64,000 nucleotides of DNA from Bacteroidales bacterium (GCA_017480225.1 JAFVBB010000014.1:62001-126000); one strand, 5' to 3'; shown: positions 42,227 to 51,921, counted from the stretch's first letter. Notes: generated by a model not told the origin, from the letters alone. Made by a program: numbers and translations.

Positions 42227-44748
42227 TTCAGGAAGCCGTATTGGTACACTTTGGGTTCTATCGTCTTGGCCAGGCCCCGCATGGCCTCGCGCAGGGCGGC
42301 GAGGAGGGCGGTGTAGCCGGCGTCGGGGCTGGCGGGGTTCATTTGAGGTTTCCCTCCGCGGCCGGGCTTTGTGCCCTGGAAGTGGAGGCGTATGTCGTAG
42401 AACGAGGCGTCGGGGTTGGCGCCGGGCTGGCGGTGGTAGTAGCGCCAGAGCGCGCGGCCTGCCTGCATGACGGCCTGCGCCTGCGGCGAGAGGTGGTCGA
42501 GGGGGCGTACGGCGCGCCCTGCCTGCCGGGAGGAGAAGAGGTCGGCCCCGGGGTCATGCCGCGGCAGCGCGCCGCGCAGGTAGTCGGCCATCAGGTGGCT
42601 TTCGAAGCGTTCCTGCGCGCCCGCCTCCTCCTCGGTGAAGGGTATCCAGTGGTTCGCGCCGTCGCGCGACGAGATGCGGTTCTGCCCGTGGAAGAGGGTG
42701 TAGACGAGGCAGTCGGCCTGGAACCCGTGGTCGTCCTGCCAGCCGTCGGCGGGGTAGAGGAACTGGTCGCGGTCGTTGAGCCAGGTGGCCTCGATGCAGT
42801 GGCGCACGGCAAAGTAGACGCAGCAGACGTGCAGGTTGGTAAGAGTAAGAGTAAGAGCATGTCCCCTGTCCACCGAAAGCTCGCGCTCGATGCGGATGTA
42901 CTTCGCGTGCTGGAAGTCGTTGCGCCCGGAGTCCATCATGCCGAGGTGAGGGGGTGCCGTGTCCTTGTGCTGCGCCAGCCATTGGCCTATGTAGCGGTCC
43001 GCGGGCCGGGCGCAGTGTATGGTCTTTACGAAGTCGAGCTCGGCGTTTGGCTTGTAGACCTCGCATGTCTCGTCGCCCAGCGGCCGGTGTGTGCCGGTGC
43101 GCCAAATGAAGAAGCCTATGGGGAAGTCGCCCCTGACGTTGTCGAAGGTCTTCGCGGGGACCAAAAAAAATCGACCAAGCTGCGCTTGGAATGCTTTTCT
43201 GAACTTCTCGAAGTTGGGTGCTTGCAGAATTTTCAACTTTGAAAATTCTGCAAGCACCGTGCCTGGAAGTTCGCACGCGATGCGGATGAAGAACTGCGCG
43301 AACAGCTCGCCCGCCGCCTTGCCGATGAGCGCCTGGTAGCGGCTGTACATGGCGGTCTCGGTGGCCACCTTCTCCTTGTTCCTGCCGGTGCCGCCGGGCT
43401 GCTTGGCGTCGCCCGCCTCGGCGTAGGGCGGGTTGATGTAGATGACCAGGCGCTTGCGCTCCTCGGGGTCGGCCAGGATGCGCTGCAGGCTGGCGGGCAC
43501 CTTGCCGCGGCGCACTGTGCGGCCGTGCCTGTCGGTCTCGTCGAAGAAGGGGTCGTTGAGGAAGTCGAACTGGAAGACGTGGCTTTCCAGCAGGTTGCTG
43601 CCGCCGCGCCCGCCGCGCCCGGCGGCCTCCATGTTGTGTATGCGCTCGTGCATGACGTCGACGTCCTGCCGGTCGAGGGTGGAGGCATAGATGTTGTAGC
43701 GGTTGGTGAGGCCTGCCAGCAGGTTGCCGGTGCCGGCGCAGCAGTCCCAGATGTAGTAGCGGTCCTGCCAGTCGTCGCCGAGCTCGTCGGCGAGGTAGCG
43801 CTGCGAGAGCTCCACCCAGCGCTGCGGGGTGAAGAAGGAGCCCTTGCGCTCGCGCACGTCCTGCGGCACGAGGAGGTCGCGCCGCTCGACGATGTAGTCC
43901 CAGTACTCGCGGCGCGGCGGCCGGTCGTAGCGCGCCCAGAAGCGCCGGTGGGCCTCCTGGCCGTCGGTGAAGTCGGCTGTGAGCTGGTAGTTGAAGAGGG
44001 TGGCCTCGTCGGTGCGGCGGGCGAACTCGTAGTGGTCGGAGCGCAGGAGCACGTAGAGGCGGTGCAGCAGGGTGCTGTTGTGCTCGGCCAGTATGTCGGC
44101 CAGGTAGAAGTCGGCGGCTATGACGCCCTGCTTCTTGGCCTCCTCCCAGTTCACCTTGACGGTGGGCATCACCTCGGCGCGCCACTTCTGGTAGATGGAG
44201 GTGAAGTTGTTCTTGTTGATGCGCACGCGGCTCAGGTCGCTCTTGCCCACCACGAAGTTGTCCTTGATGAACTGCCGCAGCTCGGCGGCGTCGCTGCCGT
44301 AGCAGTAGACGAGGGTGCCGGCCCGGAGCACCTCCTCCACCTTGGCCAGCACCATGGCGAACTCTCTCGACGAGTGGTCGCTGGGCGCCACCTTCCAGTC
44401 GAAGTCGTTGGTCGTGAAGATGTCGGCCACGCGGTAGTAGGGCAGGAAGGCGATTTTCTCCTCGTCGAAGGCGCCGAGGAAGGCCGGTGGCAGGTGGTGC
44501 AGGTAGGTGCGGGCCTTGCCGATGGTGATGATGAGCTGCACCAGCGAGTGGTCCAGCCGGTGGTGAGTGCCGCGCTTGGCCTCGGCCCAGAGCAGGTACT
44601 CCGTCTCGAAGGGCTGCGTCTGCCCCTCGGGCTCGGGCACGGCCACGCTGAAGTCGATGTTGCCGAGTATGCGCGTGGTGTCGAAGGCCGCGAAGAGGCT
44701 GCGCGCCACCTCGAGCTTGGTCTGTTCTTCTCGTTTGCTTTCTGCCAT
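42223..44748 (-). CDS. large N6-adenine DNA methyltransferase, possible fused nuclease
   Basis: An 841-residue protein. Methyltransferase motif I is WDCCAGTGNLLAGL at about residue 333 and motif IV is INPPYAEAG at about residue 437, so it modifies adenine N6. The later block FLVPAKTFDNVRGDFPIGFFIW is typical of large Bacteroidota methyltransferases of type I/IIG style. The first 60 residues carry FETEYLLWAEAKRG (E50, E56-A-K58), compatible with an N-terminal PD-(D/E)XK nuclease, which would make it a single-chain restriction-modification enzyme; this is tentative. No separate restriction or specificity gene is adjacent. A short AT-rich stretch with a perfect inverted repeat lies at 43160-43260. 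The start at 44748 opens MAESKREEQTKLE. Confidence 0.8.
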   Translation of the reverse strand: MAESKREEQTKLEVARSLFAAFDTTRILGNIDFSVAVPEPEGQTQPFETEYLLWAEAKRGTHHRLDHSLVQLIITIGKARTYLHHLPPAFLGAFDEEKIAFLPYYRVADIFTTNDFDWKVAPSDHSSREFAMVLAKVEEVLRAGTLVYCYGSDAAELRQFIKDNFVVGKSDLSRVRINKNNFTSIYQKWRAEVMPTVKVNWEEAKKQGVIAADFYLADILAEHNSTLLHRLYVLLRSDHYEFARRTDEATLFNYQLTADFTDGQEAHRRFWARYDRPPRREYWDYIVERRDLLVPQDVRERKGSFFTPQRWVELSQRYLADELGDDWQDRYYIWDCCAGTGNLLAGLTNRYNIYASTLDRQDVDVMHERIHNMEAAGRGGRGGSNLLESHVFQFDFLNDPFFDETDRHGRTVRRGKVPASLQRILADPEERKRLVIYINPPYAEAGDAKQPGGTGRNKEKVATETAMYSRYQALIGKAAGELFAQFFIRIACELPGTVLAEFSKLKILQAPNFEKFRKAFQAQLGRFFLVPAKTFDNVRGDFPIGFFIWRTGTHRPLGDETCEVYKPNAELDFVKTIHCARPADRYIGQWLAQHKDTAPPHLGMMDSGRNDFQHAKYIRIERELSVDRGHALTLTLTNLHVCCVYFAVRHCIEATWLNDRDQFLYPADGWQDDHGFQADCLVYTLFHGQNRISSRDGANHWIPFTEEEAGAQERFESHLMADYLRGALPRHDPGADLFSSRQAGRAVRPLDHLSPQAQAVMQAGRALWRYYHRQPGANPDASFYDIRLHFQGTKPGRGGKPQMNPASPDAGYTALLAALREAMRGLAKTIEPKVYQYGFLK
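43217..43258. repeat. perfect 20-bp inverted repeat inside the methyltransferase gene
   Basis: Arm GGTGCTTGCAGAATTTTCAA (43217-43236), spacer CT, and its exact reverse complement (43239-43258). It encodes the residues around AEFSKLKILQA, a conserved part of the enzyme. The surrounding 100 bp uses codons such as TTT, CAA, CGA and GGT, rare in this gene. Confidence 0.9.
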
Positions 44749-44868
44749 GGGGGTCTGACTGTGTGTGGGTGGGGAACGTCCGGGAGGGCGGTTTTATTGC
44801 CCTGGCGAGGCCCGAAAAAAAACATTGCTTGCGGCATCGCGGCACGCCGTGCCGCCGCCTCCGGGCCG

Positions 44869-44968
44869 GTTGTTCTCCGATTGATGTCCGATTGTTCTTC
44901 GATTGTTCTTCGATGCTAAATCGAAGAACAATCGAAGAACAATCGGAGAACAATCGAAGAACAGACGG
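44869..44968. repeat. 11-bp unit palindromic array, group A copy 3
   Basis: Units GTTGTTCTCCG, ATTGATGTCCG, ATTGTTCTTCG twice (44869-44912), centre ATGCTAAAT, inverted units CGAAGAACAAT twice, CGGAGAACAAT, CGAAGAACAGA (44922-44965), then CGG and CGTTGATACGG. The left edge is imperfect: it lacks the usual TCTG unit, as if the flank was replaced. Confidence 0.93.
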
Positions 44969-45101
44969 CGTTGATACGGAGTCAGTGCTGATTTTCATGC
45001 AGTTATGGGTGCTTTTGGCGTTTTGCCGGCCTTACTGGCCTGTGTGCCAGCGCTCAGGCGCTTGCCTGCGGGGGGCTGAATCGGGCCGGAAAGGGCAAAA
45101 A

Positions 45102-45135
45102 GAAGGGGAGGGCTGCCCTCGTGGCGGCCCTCCCG
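45102..45135 (-). terminator. intrinsic terminator of the OMP gene
   Basis: On the minus strand GGGAGGGC and GCCCTCCC form a stem, followed by CTTCTTTTTGCCC, 22-55 bp past the stop. Confidence 0.75.
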
Positions 45136-45156
45136 TGTGTGCGTGCGGCGCGGGGC

Positions 45157-45879
45157 TTAGAAGTGGAAGCCTATGCGCAGTGCCAGCGAGCCGGCGGTGC
45201 GGGTCTGCACGTCGCCGTTGTCGTATTCGAGCTTCTCGAGGGTCGAGAGCTTCTTGTAGGTGCCGTTGGTGTAGGAGACGGTGTGCTTGCCGAGGCCGTA
45301 GTAGTAGAGGCCAGCGCTCACGTGGCGGCCGAAGTAGGCTCCCAGCCCGATGGAGAAGCTGAAGGCGGCGTCGGGCTTGTAGGCGTACTTCATGGTGCTC
45401 AGCCCGCCGTAGGTGCACTCGCCCTCGGCGGTGATGAACATGATGTCGGTGCCCAGGCCGAACTCGGCGTAGGGGGTGATGTCGCTCCAGAGCTCGTCGT
45501 AGAGGTAGCTCACGCCGATCTGCAGCGGGATGTTGAAGTAGGTGGGCGTGTGCTTGGCGCGCGCCTGGGTGTACTCGTCGTTGAGGGTGCCGCCGATGGT
45601 GTTCCACAGGAAGTCGCCCTGCACGAAGGGGGCCACGAGGCCTACGCCCACGTCGAAGCGGTAGCTGGCGCGGTAGCCCAGGCCGAAGCCCACGCTGGCG
45701 TCCTTGCCGATCTCGGTGTAGCCGAGGGGCAGCACGGCGTGGTTGCCCACGTTGGAGGCGAATTTGCCCGTGGGGAGGTTGAAGTCGAGGTAGATTGACT
45801 GGCGGAACTGTGCCTGCGAAGCGGCGGCCATGCCCAGGGCGATTGCGCCCATGGCCAAAACTTTTACCATTTTTCTCAT
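45157..45879 (-). CDS. outer-membrane beta-barrel protein
   Basis: A 240-residue protein with a signal peptide (MVKVLAMGAIALGMAAASQAQ) and alternating aromatic/hydrophobic strands (SVGFGLGYRASYRFDVGVGLVAPF, TPYAEFGLGTDIMFIT, SFSIGLGAYFGRHVSAGLYYYGL), ending GSLALRIGFHF with a terminal Phe, the outer-membrane insertion signal. About eight to ten strands fit. A single TGECTYGG loop contains the only Cys. Function unknown. It lies 11 bp after the acidic protein gene. Confidence 0.82.
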   Translation of the reverse strand: MRKMVKVLAMGAIALGMAAASQAQFRQSIYLDFNLPTGKFASNVGNHAVLPLGYTEIGKDASVGFGLGYRASYRFDVGVGLVAPFVQGDFLWNTIGGTLNDEYTQARAKHTPTYFNIPLQIGVSYLYDELWSDITPYAEFGLGTDIMFITAEGECTYGGLSTMKYAYKPDAAFSFSIGLGAYFGRHVSAGLYYYGLGKHTVSYTNGTYKKLSTLEKLEYDNGDVQTRTAGSLALRIGFHF

Positions 45880-45890
45880 GTCCTTGTGTT

Positions 45891-46535
45891 TTATTTAGTT
45901 TTCTTTTTTGCGGTGGTTTTCTTCTTCGGCTTGGCCGGTTGCTCCTCTTCGGGTATGGTGGCGTCGAGTGGCGGTATCTCGGCGTCGAGGTACTCGGCCT
46001 CGATGCCCCGCAGGTCGTCGTCGGAGGGCTCGTATTCCTCGTCGGGGCCGTCGTCGCCGTCAAGCACCTCGTAGCTGTCGAGCTCGTCGGCGTCGGCCTC
46101 GCCCAGGGCGGCCTTGATGTCCTCCTTGTCGATGTCGAGGCTGATTTTCTTGCGGCGTTCCTCGTCGGCCATCTCGTTCTCGAAGTCGCCGTGGCGCAGC
46201 ACGCGCTCGCGGTGCTGGGTGCCCTCCTCCTTCTCTATGGCCTCGCTCAGCGGGGCGAACTCCTCGCTCTTCTCCTCGTCGCCGTCGTCGTCGAAGAGGG
46301 CCTTGTCGAGGTCGTCGCCCATGGGGTCGATGCGCACGTCGAACTTGATCATGTAGGAGGTGTCGTCGGTTTCGAGGGGGACAATAAAAATGGGCTCGCC
46401 GCCCGGCTTGACAAACTTGGTCAGGTGGCTTGTATAGCCGTCGGGGTACGTTTCACGGAACAGTTCCTTGAGGTCGTCAGACAGTTTTTTATAGCTGACA
46501 ATCAGGTTTTTCTTGTGTCTTCTTGTAGTAGTCAT
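45891..46535 (-). CDS. acidic conserved protein with Lys-rich tail
   Basis: A 214-residue cytoplasmic protein. Residues 1-75 form a conserved domain found in Bacteroidota (YKKLSDDLKELFRETYPDGY, FIVPLETDDTSYMIKFDVRI). The middle (about 78-190) is highly acidic and disordered, and the last 15 residues are almost all Lys, Thr and Ala, a nucleic-acid-binding type of tail. I do not know its function. It sits 56 bp after parE on the same strand. Confidence 0.72.
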   Translation of the reverse strand: MTTTRRHKKNLIVSYKKLSDDLKELFRETYPDGYTSHLTKFVKPGGEPIFIVPLETDDTSYMIKFDVRIDPMGDDLDKALFDDDGDEEKSEEFAPLSEAIEKEEGTQHRERVLRHGDFENEMADEERRKKISLDIDKEDIKAALGEADADELDSYEVLDGDDGPDEEYEPSDDDLRGIEAEYLDAEIPPLDATIPEEEQPAKPKKKTTAKKKTK

Positions 46536-46591
46536 TGCAGTCAAAATTTGGTGCAATATTAGGAACAAATCTTTGATTGGCAAAATTTTTT

Positions 46592-48481
46592 TTAGTCGAC
46601 CACAATCGACTCGTCGTCCTCCACGCGCAGGTTGCGCATGATGAAGTCGCGCCGCTCGGTGGTGTTTTTGCCCATGTAGAAGCCCAGCGTGGAGTCGAAG
46701 TCCTTCTGGTGTATCACGGGGTCGAGGCGCATGTCTTTGCCGATGAAGTTCTTGAACTCGTCGGGGCTGATTTCGCCGAGGCCCTTGAAGCGAGTGATTT
46801 CGGCCGAGGGGGTGGTGCGGATGGCCTCGACGCGCTCCTCGTCGGTGTAGCAGTAGGTGTTCTTTGTCTTGTTGCGCACGCGGAAGAGCGGGGTTTGCAG
46901 AATGTAGACGTGGCCGGATGAGATGAGCTCGGGGTAGAAGCGCAGGAAGAAGGTGAGCAGTAGCAGCCTGATGTGCATACCGTCGACGTCGGCGTCGGTG
47001 GCAATGACCACGTTGTTGTAGCGCAGGTTGTCCATGCCGTCGTCGATGTCGAGGGCGTTGTGCAGCAGGTTCAGCTCGTCGTTGGTGTAGACGTCGGCCT
47101 TCTTGATGCTGTAGGTGTTCTTGGGCTTGCCCAGGAGGCTGAACACGGCCTGCGTCTCCACGTCGCGGCTTTTGGTGATGCTGCCCGAGGCCGAGTCGCC
47201 CTCGGTGATGAAGATGGTGCTTTCCAGCCTGCGCGCGTGGTTGGAGTTGTAGTGCACGTGGCAGTCGCGCAGCTTGCGGTTGTTGAGGCTGGCCTTCTTC
47301 CCGGCCTCGCGGGCCACCTTCTTCAGCCCGGCAATCTCCTTGCGCTCCTTCTCGTTGCGGTTTATCTTGGCGAGCATGGCGTCGGCGGTGTCGGCGTGCA
47401 TGTGCAGGTAGTTGTCGAGGTTGCGCTTGAGAATGTCGAGCACGTAGGTCTTCAGCAGTGGCGAGTCGTTGCTGCCGTCGGCCTTGTTGGGGGCCAGGTG
47501 AGTGGAGCCGAGCTTGGTCTTGGTCTGCGCCTCGAACATGGGCTCCTGTATCCTGACGCAAAGCGCGCACACCAGGCCGCCGCGTATCACCTCGGGGGCG
47601 TAGTCCTTCTTGATGAAGTCTTTGACCACGCGGGCGTAGGCCTCGCGGAAGGCGCTCTGGTGAGTGCCGCCCTCGGTGGTGTGCTGGCCGTTGACGAAGG
47701 AATAGTAGTAGTCGTTGTTCTGTCCCTCGATGTGGGTGAAGGCCGCCTCGAAGTCGCCCTCCTTGATGTGTATTATGGGGTAGAGCGGCTCGCCCTGCAG
47801 GTTCTTCTCCAGCAGGTCGAGCAGTCCGTTCTTGGAGTAGTAGCGCCGGTCGTTGTAGTAGAGCGTGAGCCCACGGTTCAGATAGGCGTAGTTCCAGATG
47901 CGCCGCTCCACGTATTCGTTGAGGAAGTGATAGTTGCCAAAGAGTTTGGCGTCGGGCACAAACTCCACCAGCGTGCCGGTGTCGGTGCTGTCGCTTGGTT
48001 GCGTGCCGGTGTCGGAGGTCAGCTTGCCGTCGGCGAACTCCGCGCGCCGTGTCTTTCCCTCGCGGAAGCTCTGCACGGCGAAGTAGCTCGACAGGGCGTT
48101 GACGGCCTTTGTTCCGACACCGTTCAGTCCCACCGACTTCTGGAACACCTTGCTGTCGTACTTGGCCCCTGTGTTCAGTTTGCTCACAGCCTCCACTATC
48201 TTGCCCAGCGGTATGCCGCGGCCGTAGTCGCGTATGCTCACCTTGCGCTCGGCGAAGTTCACCTTGACCTCAATCTTTTTGCCGTAGCCCGACGTGAACT
48301 CGTCGATAGAGTTGTCTATCACCTCCTTGATTAGAACATATATGCCGTCGTCGTGGCTCGAGCCGTCGCCCAGTTTGCCGATGTACATGCCCGGGCGCAG
48401 GCGTATGTGCTCCATGTCCTCAAGGTGGATGATTGATTCGTCGTTGTAGTCTTGCGGTGTGAAAAGGCCGGTGTCTTCCAT
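46592..48481 (-). CDS. parE: DNA topoisomerase IV subunit B
   Basis: A 629-residue type II topoisomerase B subunit. GHKL ATPase: [50 protein letters not shown] domain: [12 protein letters not shown] and [23 protein letters not shown]. The C-terminus ends [10 protein letters not shown]. ParE/ParC decatenates daughter chromosomes; the length, slightly shorter than GyrB, favours topoisomerase IV. In Bacteroidota it is often beside parC, but here parC is absent and the next genes are an acidic protein and an OMP. The start at 48481 is 11 bp after the AsmA-like stop. Confidence 0.93.
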   Translation of the reverse strand: MEDTGLFTPQDYNDESIIHLEDMEHIRLRPGMYIGKLGDGSSHDDGIYVLIKEVIDNSIDEFTSGYGKKIEVKVNFAERKVSIRDYGRGIPLGKIVEAVSKLNTGAKYDSKVFQKSVGLNGVGTKAVNALSSYFAVQSFREGKTRRAEFADGKLTSDTGTQPSDSTDTGTLVEFVPDAKLFGNYHFLNEYVERRIWNYAYLNRGLTLYYNDRRYYSKNGLLDLLEKNLQGEPLYPIIHIKEGDFEAAFTHIEGQNNDYYYSFVNGQHTTEGGTHQSAFREAYARVVKDFIKKDYAPEVIRGGLVCALCVRIQEPMFEAQTKTKLGSTHLAPNKADGSNDSPLLKTYVLDILKRNLDNYLHMHADTADAMLAKINRNEKERKEIAGLKKVAREAGKKASLNNRKLRDCHVHYNSNHARRLESTIFITEGDSASGSITKSRDVETQAVFSLLGKPKNTYSIKKADVYTNDELNLLHNALDIDDGMDNLRYNNVVIATDADVDGMHIRLLLLTFFLRFYPELISSGHVYILQTPLFRVRNKTKNTYCYTDEERVEAIRTTPSAEITRFKGLGEISPDEFKNFIGKDMRLDPVIHQKDFDSTLGFYMGKNTTERRDFIMRNLRVEDDESIVVD

Positions 48482-48492
48482 TATGTTGTGTG

Positions 48493-50436
48493 CTAGTCTT
48501 CTTTGATTTGCATTGCTGAGGTGATGGTGTAGCCGCTGCGGTTGGCTGAGGCCGTGCTGTCGGCGGGCACGATGGCGAGGCGCCCGGTGTCCATGCCCTG
48601 CCCGGCCATGTAGGATGCTATCTGGCTCTCCAGGTCGGCCACGGCGGCGCTGTCGGCTTGCGGCGGCAGCTGCCGGTGCAGCGTGATGGTGAGCAGAGGC
48701 TCCTCGGCGGCGGCTTTTGCCAGCTGCGACAGTGTGTGGTACTGCTGAGAGCCGAGGGCTGGCTGGCCAGGATCCACGGCCAGAAAGTCGAGGTCGTCAC
48801 CGCCCAGTCCCAGTGCCCCGGCCACTGCCCTGACTGGCGAGGTGGCCACCTTGGCAAGCAGGTTGCCCAGCGTGCGCCACACCAGCTTCATGTAGTTGAA
48901 CTCCGGCGCGTCGATGTCGCCCTGCACGGGCATGTCTATCAGTATGCGCTCGTCCTTGTCTTTCAGCACGAAGAGGGCTGTCTTCAGCGGCACGTTGGCG
49001 CGGGGTTCCACGCCCTTGCGCTTTTTGCCGACGCTGGCGCGGTAGATGTCGAGGTGGTTCTGGTTGCTCAGCTGCGAGCGGTCGATGCGCAGGCGCGAGT
49101 TAAGTCCCAGCACCCCGTCGTCGAAGCCTCTGCCGGTGTAGGCCACCACCAGCGGGTTGAGCTGCTTCAGCTCCAGCCCGTCGATGTCGAGCGCCACGTC
49201 CTGGAACTGTTTCCAGTGGTCGATCATGCCCTGCCAGCGCAGGCGCACCCTGCCGCCGCCGGGCAGTGTGGCCGCGAGGCGGGCGTTGTTGGCGCCGCGT
49301 GTGCTAATGTTTGTGGCGTCGAGGGTGATGCCAGTGATGGGCAGCGACAGCTTGTCGGGCAGCGTGTGGTCGGTGTAGCGCAGCGCGCAGCGCCGCAGGC
49401 GCAGGTCGGCGATGCCTATGTTGAAGCCCTGCTTCTGCCCGGCGGGGGGCGTGGCCGCCTCGGGCTCTGCGGGTGGCTGGCTGGCCGTGTCGCGCCGCTC
49501 AATGTATGCCTCCAGCCCGCTCACCAGCAGGCTCTGGAGGTCGATGTTGCTCTTTTCGAGGTTGATGTTGTTGATTGCCACGTCGAGCGTGTCGAGCGAG
49601 GCCAGTCTTCCGTGCGCGGTGTGCACATCGGCGCCGGTGAGCGTGGCTCGGCCTCCTATCTGGCTGGCCAGCAGGTGACTGGCCTCGCCCTTGGCCAGCA
49701 GCGAGGCTTGCAGCGTGCCGCGCAGCCGCTCGGTGCCCGCGGCGTCGGCCACAAGCTCCTGTATGTTCTTCAGCGAGAAGTCGTCGAGGCGCAGGTTCAT
49801 CGTGTAGCGGTCGAGGGTGGCGTCGTAGCGGGCGTCGACCTCCAGGCTGCCGCCGTCGGCAAAGCCCAGCGTCAGCCCGCCGTTGCTCTGCTCTTTCCCC
49901 CCGATGGTGAAGCCGGGCACGCGCAGGTTGATGTCTGGCAGGATCAGCTCTTTGCGGCTCAGGAGGTCGCTGTAGTAGAGGCTGGCGTGCGCCAGACGCA
50001 GGTTGCGCAGCTTCACGCGCCATCGCGAGGGCTTGCTCTCCTTCTTGCCGTCGGTTTGGAAATGCTCCAGCATCGAGCTGAAGTTGAAGCGGTCGCCCTG
50101 CTGCAGGGCGTTGGCGCGCAGGCCGCAGAGGGTGATGTGGCCCAGGTGCACCGTGCGCAGCGGCAGCGCCAGCAGCCGCAGCGAGAGGTCGAGCGTGTCG
50201 AACGAGGCGAACACCGTGGCGCCGTCCTCCTCCATCACGGCCAGCCCGCGCAGGTTGACGTGCCCGGTGAAGAGGTTCACGCCCGCGTGGCCGAGCTGCA
50301 CCTTGCGCCCGGTGAGCCGCTCGCCGTTGCGGTTCACGTAGCCTTTGGCCACAGGCCCGGCGGCCAGCGACAGCGCCGCCAGCACCCCGGCGACGGCCAG
50401 CACCGCCACGGCCGCCACTTTGACTGTCTTTTTCAT
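48493..50436 (-). CDS. AsmA-like/DUF748 membrane-anchored protein
   Basis: A 647-residue protein with one N-terminal membrane segment ([21 protein letters not shown]) and a very long periplasmic beta-rich body. Segments such as [32 protein letters not shown] and [27 protein letters not shown] resemble DUF748/AsmA proteins, thought to bridge inner and outer membranes for lipid transfer. Near the C-terminus [14 protein letters not shown] and [22 protein letters not shown] agree with DUF748. The start overlaps nadD by ATGA (50433-50436). Confidence 0.85.
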   Translation of the reverse strand: MKKTVKVAAVAVLAVAGVLAALSLAAGPVAKGYVNRNGERLTGRKVQLGHAGVNLFTGHVNLRGLAVMEEDGATVFASFDTLDLSLRLLALPLRTVHLGHITLCGLRANALQQGDRFNFSSMLEHFQTDGKKESKPSRWRVKLRNLRLAHASLYYSDLLSRKELILPDINLRVPGFTIGGKEQSNGGLTLGFADGGSLEVDARYDATLDRYTMNLRLDDFSLKNIQELVADAAGTERLRGTLQASLLAKGEASHLLASQIGGRATLTGADVHTAHGRLASLDTLDVAINNINLEKSNIDLQSLLVSGLEAYIERRDTASQPPAEPEAATPPAGQKQGFNIGIADLRLRRCALRYTDHTLPDKLSLPITGITLDATNISTRGANNARLAATLPGGGRVRLRWQGMIDHWKQFQDVALDIDGLELKQLNPLVVAYTGRGFDDGVLGLNSRLRIDRSQLSNQNHLDIYRASVGKKRKGVEPRANVPLKTALFVLKDKDERILIDMPVQGDIDAPEFNYMKLVWRTLGNLLAKVATSPVRAVAGALGLGGDDLDFLAVDPGQPALGSQQYHTLSQLAKAAAEEPLLTITLHRQLPPQADSAAVADLESQIASYMAGQGMDTGRLAIVPADSTASANRSGYTITSAMQIKED

Positions 50437-51020
50437 ATCGTCTGCTTCTTGTCGGTAAGGTACTCGTAAACCGGTTCGGTCAGCAGGTAGCGAGGGTCTT
50501 GCCCGTTGGCGAGCATGGTGCGTATCAGTGTGGATGAGATCTGCATCTGTGGCACGTCGACAATCTTCACCGAGGGGTGCCCCGCCAGGGGGGCGGGGGC
50601 GCTGTCCGGGCGCGGGTACACGTAGACGGCGTGGTTGTCGACGATGTATTCGGCCTCGCGCCACAGGTGCAGCGAGGCCAGGTTGTCGCCGCCCATGATG
50701 AGGGCGAAGGTGTGGCCGGGGTGCGCGCTGTGCAGCGCGCGCAGGGTGTTGGCCGTGTAGCTTGGGCGTGGCAGGCCAAGCTCGACGGGGCAGGGGCGCA
50801 GGCGCGGGTTGCCGGCCGTGGCCAGGCTCACCATGTGCAGCCGCTCGTCCTCGGGCATCAGCCCGCCGCTCTGCTTGAAGGGGCTTTGGGGCGACACCAC
50901 GAACCACACCTCGTCCAGCCCCGCCTGCAGCATGGTGGAGGCAATGATCATGTGCCCCACGTGCACCGGGTTGAACGAGCCGAAGAAAAGACCAACCTTA
51001 AGCCCCCCGGCGCCATCCAT
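50433..51020 (-). CDS. nadD: nicotinate-nucleotide adenylyltransferase
   Basis: A 195-residue cytoplasmic enzyme that adenylates nicotinate mononucleotide to deamido-NAD. The nucleotidyltransferase motif GLFFGSFNPVHVGHMIIA (HxGH) is at residues 10-27, followed by EVWFVVSPQSPFK. ISSTLIRTMLANGQDPRYLL carries the ISSTxxR signature near the C-terminus. Start at 51020 gives a slightly longer N-terminus than usual; an internal start is less likely. It is coupled to the AsmA-like gene downstream and starts 4 bp after the upstream stop. Confidence 0.95.
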   Translation of the reverse strand: MDGAGGLKVGLFFGSFNPVHVGHMIIASTMLQAGLDEVWFVVSPQSPFKQSGGLMPEDERLHMVSLATAGNPRLRPCPVELGLPRPSYTANTLRALHSAHPGHTFALIMGGDNLASLHLWREAEYIVDNHAVYVYPRPDSAPAPLAGHPSVKIVDVPQMQISSTLIRTMLANGQDPRYLLTEPVYEYLTDKKQTI

Positions 51021-51024
51021 AGTG

Positions 51025-51630
51025 TCAATAGTATTTATAGGCCGTCTCTATCTTGATGTGGCGCAGCTTCTGTCCGCGGAAGGTGTAGATTTCCGCCACC
51101 TCGCCCGCGCCGCTCACCACCTTCAGCACCGCCACCTCGTCGGTGTAGGAGCGCGGGTAGCGCTTGAAGAACACGCGGAACACGTCGTCCTTGGCCATGC
51201 CCACGTGCACACCGTTGACCAGCTGCACCTCGCTGTCGGTCAGGTAGCCGCCCAGCAGCTCCACTTTCTTCGTCCAGATGCTGTAGTAGAGGTCGATGTA
51301 GCTGTCGTCGTAGCGGCGCATACGGTTCACGCTCACCTCCATCGAGTCGTAGTAGTTGCGGTAGCCCTGCTCGCGGTACCAGCTCAGCTGGTTGCCCGTG
51401 ATGTACTGCTCCACCGAGACCCACTGCCCGAAGCGGTAGACCACCTGCGGCGACAGCGAGTAGACGGTCATCGTGTCGGTGTAGACCTTGATGTCCTTTA
51501 TCTGGTACTCCGGGCGGCTGAACGCCATCATGCGCAGTGCCTTGGCGCGCGAGGCCACCTGCTGCGAGAATGCCGTGGCCCCCAGCAGGAGCAGCCCTGC
51601 GAGCGCCAGTGTGTGTTTGATGCGGTGCAT
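51025..51630 (-). CDS. exported protein of unknown function
   Basis: A 201-residue protein with a signal peptide (HTLALAGLLLLGATAFSQ). The mature part is beta-rich with many Tyr and Arg residues (YDSMEVSVNRMRRYDDSYIDLYYSIW). The segment VHVGMAKDDVFRVFFKRYPRSY has the form of a BamE/SmpA-like helix-turn, but the match is weak. It is first in the minus-strand run with nadD and the AsmA-like gene. Function not recognised. Confidence 0.68.
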   Translation of the reverse strand: MHRIKHTLALAGLLLLGATAFSQQVASRAKALRMMAFSRPEYQIKDIKVYTDTMTVYSLSPQVVYRFGQWVSVEQYITGNQLSWYREQGYRNYYDSMEVSVNRMRRYDDSYIDLYYSIWTKKVELLGGYLTDSEVQLVNGVHVGMAKDDVFRVFFKRYPRSYTDEVAVLKVVSGAGEVAEIYTFRGQKLRHIKIETAYKYY

Positions 51631-51824
51631 ATCTTCTTTGTCTTTACAGAGTGCCTAACGGCGCCAATGGCCTATTATTGCCCGCAGGCGCAAATTTTTG
51701 TCGCCTCCCTCTCGCCGCATGTAAAATCGCGTTTGCTGCGTTGATTTACAGTTGATTATGGTTTGTATGCGTTCTAATGTATTGAAACCCAGGTTAAAGC
51801 GGCATCAAGGCAATGTCAGGGCCG

Positions 51825-51921
51825 TCTGTTCTTCGATTGTTCTCCGATTGTTCTTCGATTGTTCTTCGATTTGTTATCGGAGAACAATCGAAGAACAATC
51901 GGAGAACAATCGAAGAACAAA
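51825..51921. repeat. 11-bp unit palindromic array, group A copy 4
   Basis: Units TCTGTTCTTCG, ATTGTTCTCCG, ATTGTTCTTCG twice (51825-51868), centre ATTTGTTAT, inverted units CGGAGAACAAT, CGAAGAACAAT, CGGAGAACAAT, CGAAGAACAAA (51878-51921). TTGATTTACAG (51741) lies on the left, as at 4021 beside group B copy 1. The array is upstream of a complete promoter for the plus-strand gene. Confidence 0.93.

Larger units (their letters stand above)
44749..45156. other. 408-bp intergenic region with group A array and terminator
   Basis: It contains the group A palindrome (44869-44968) and the terminator of the outer-membrane protein gene (45102-45135). Nothing protein-like is seen; the methyltransferase promoter is not obvious. 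Confidence 0.7.

Noticed and set aside
42554..44998. 814-residue frame within the methyltransferase gene
   Set aside because: It is the +1 shadow of the methyltransferase; composition is Arg, Pro and Gln repeats and it reads into the 44.9-kb array.
51825..51921. Interpreting the group A arrays simply as transcription terminators
   Set aside because: No T tract follows the arms, and at 51.8 and 63.1 kb they lie between divergent genes where no transcript ends.
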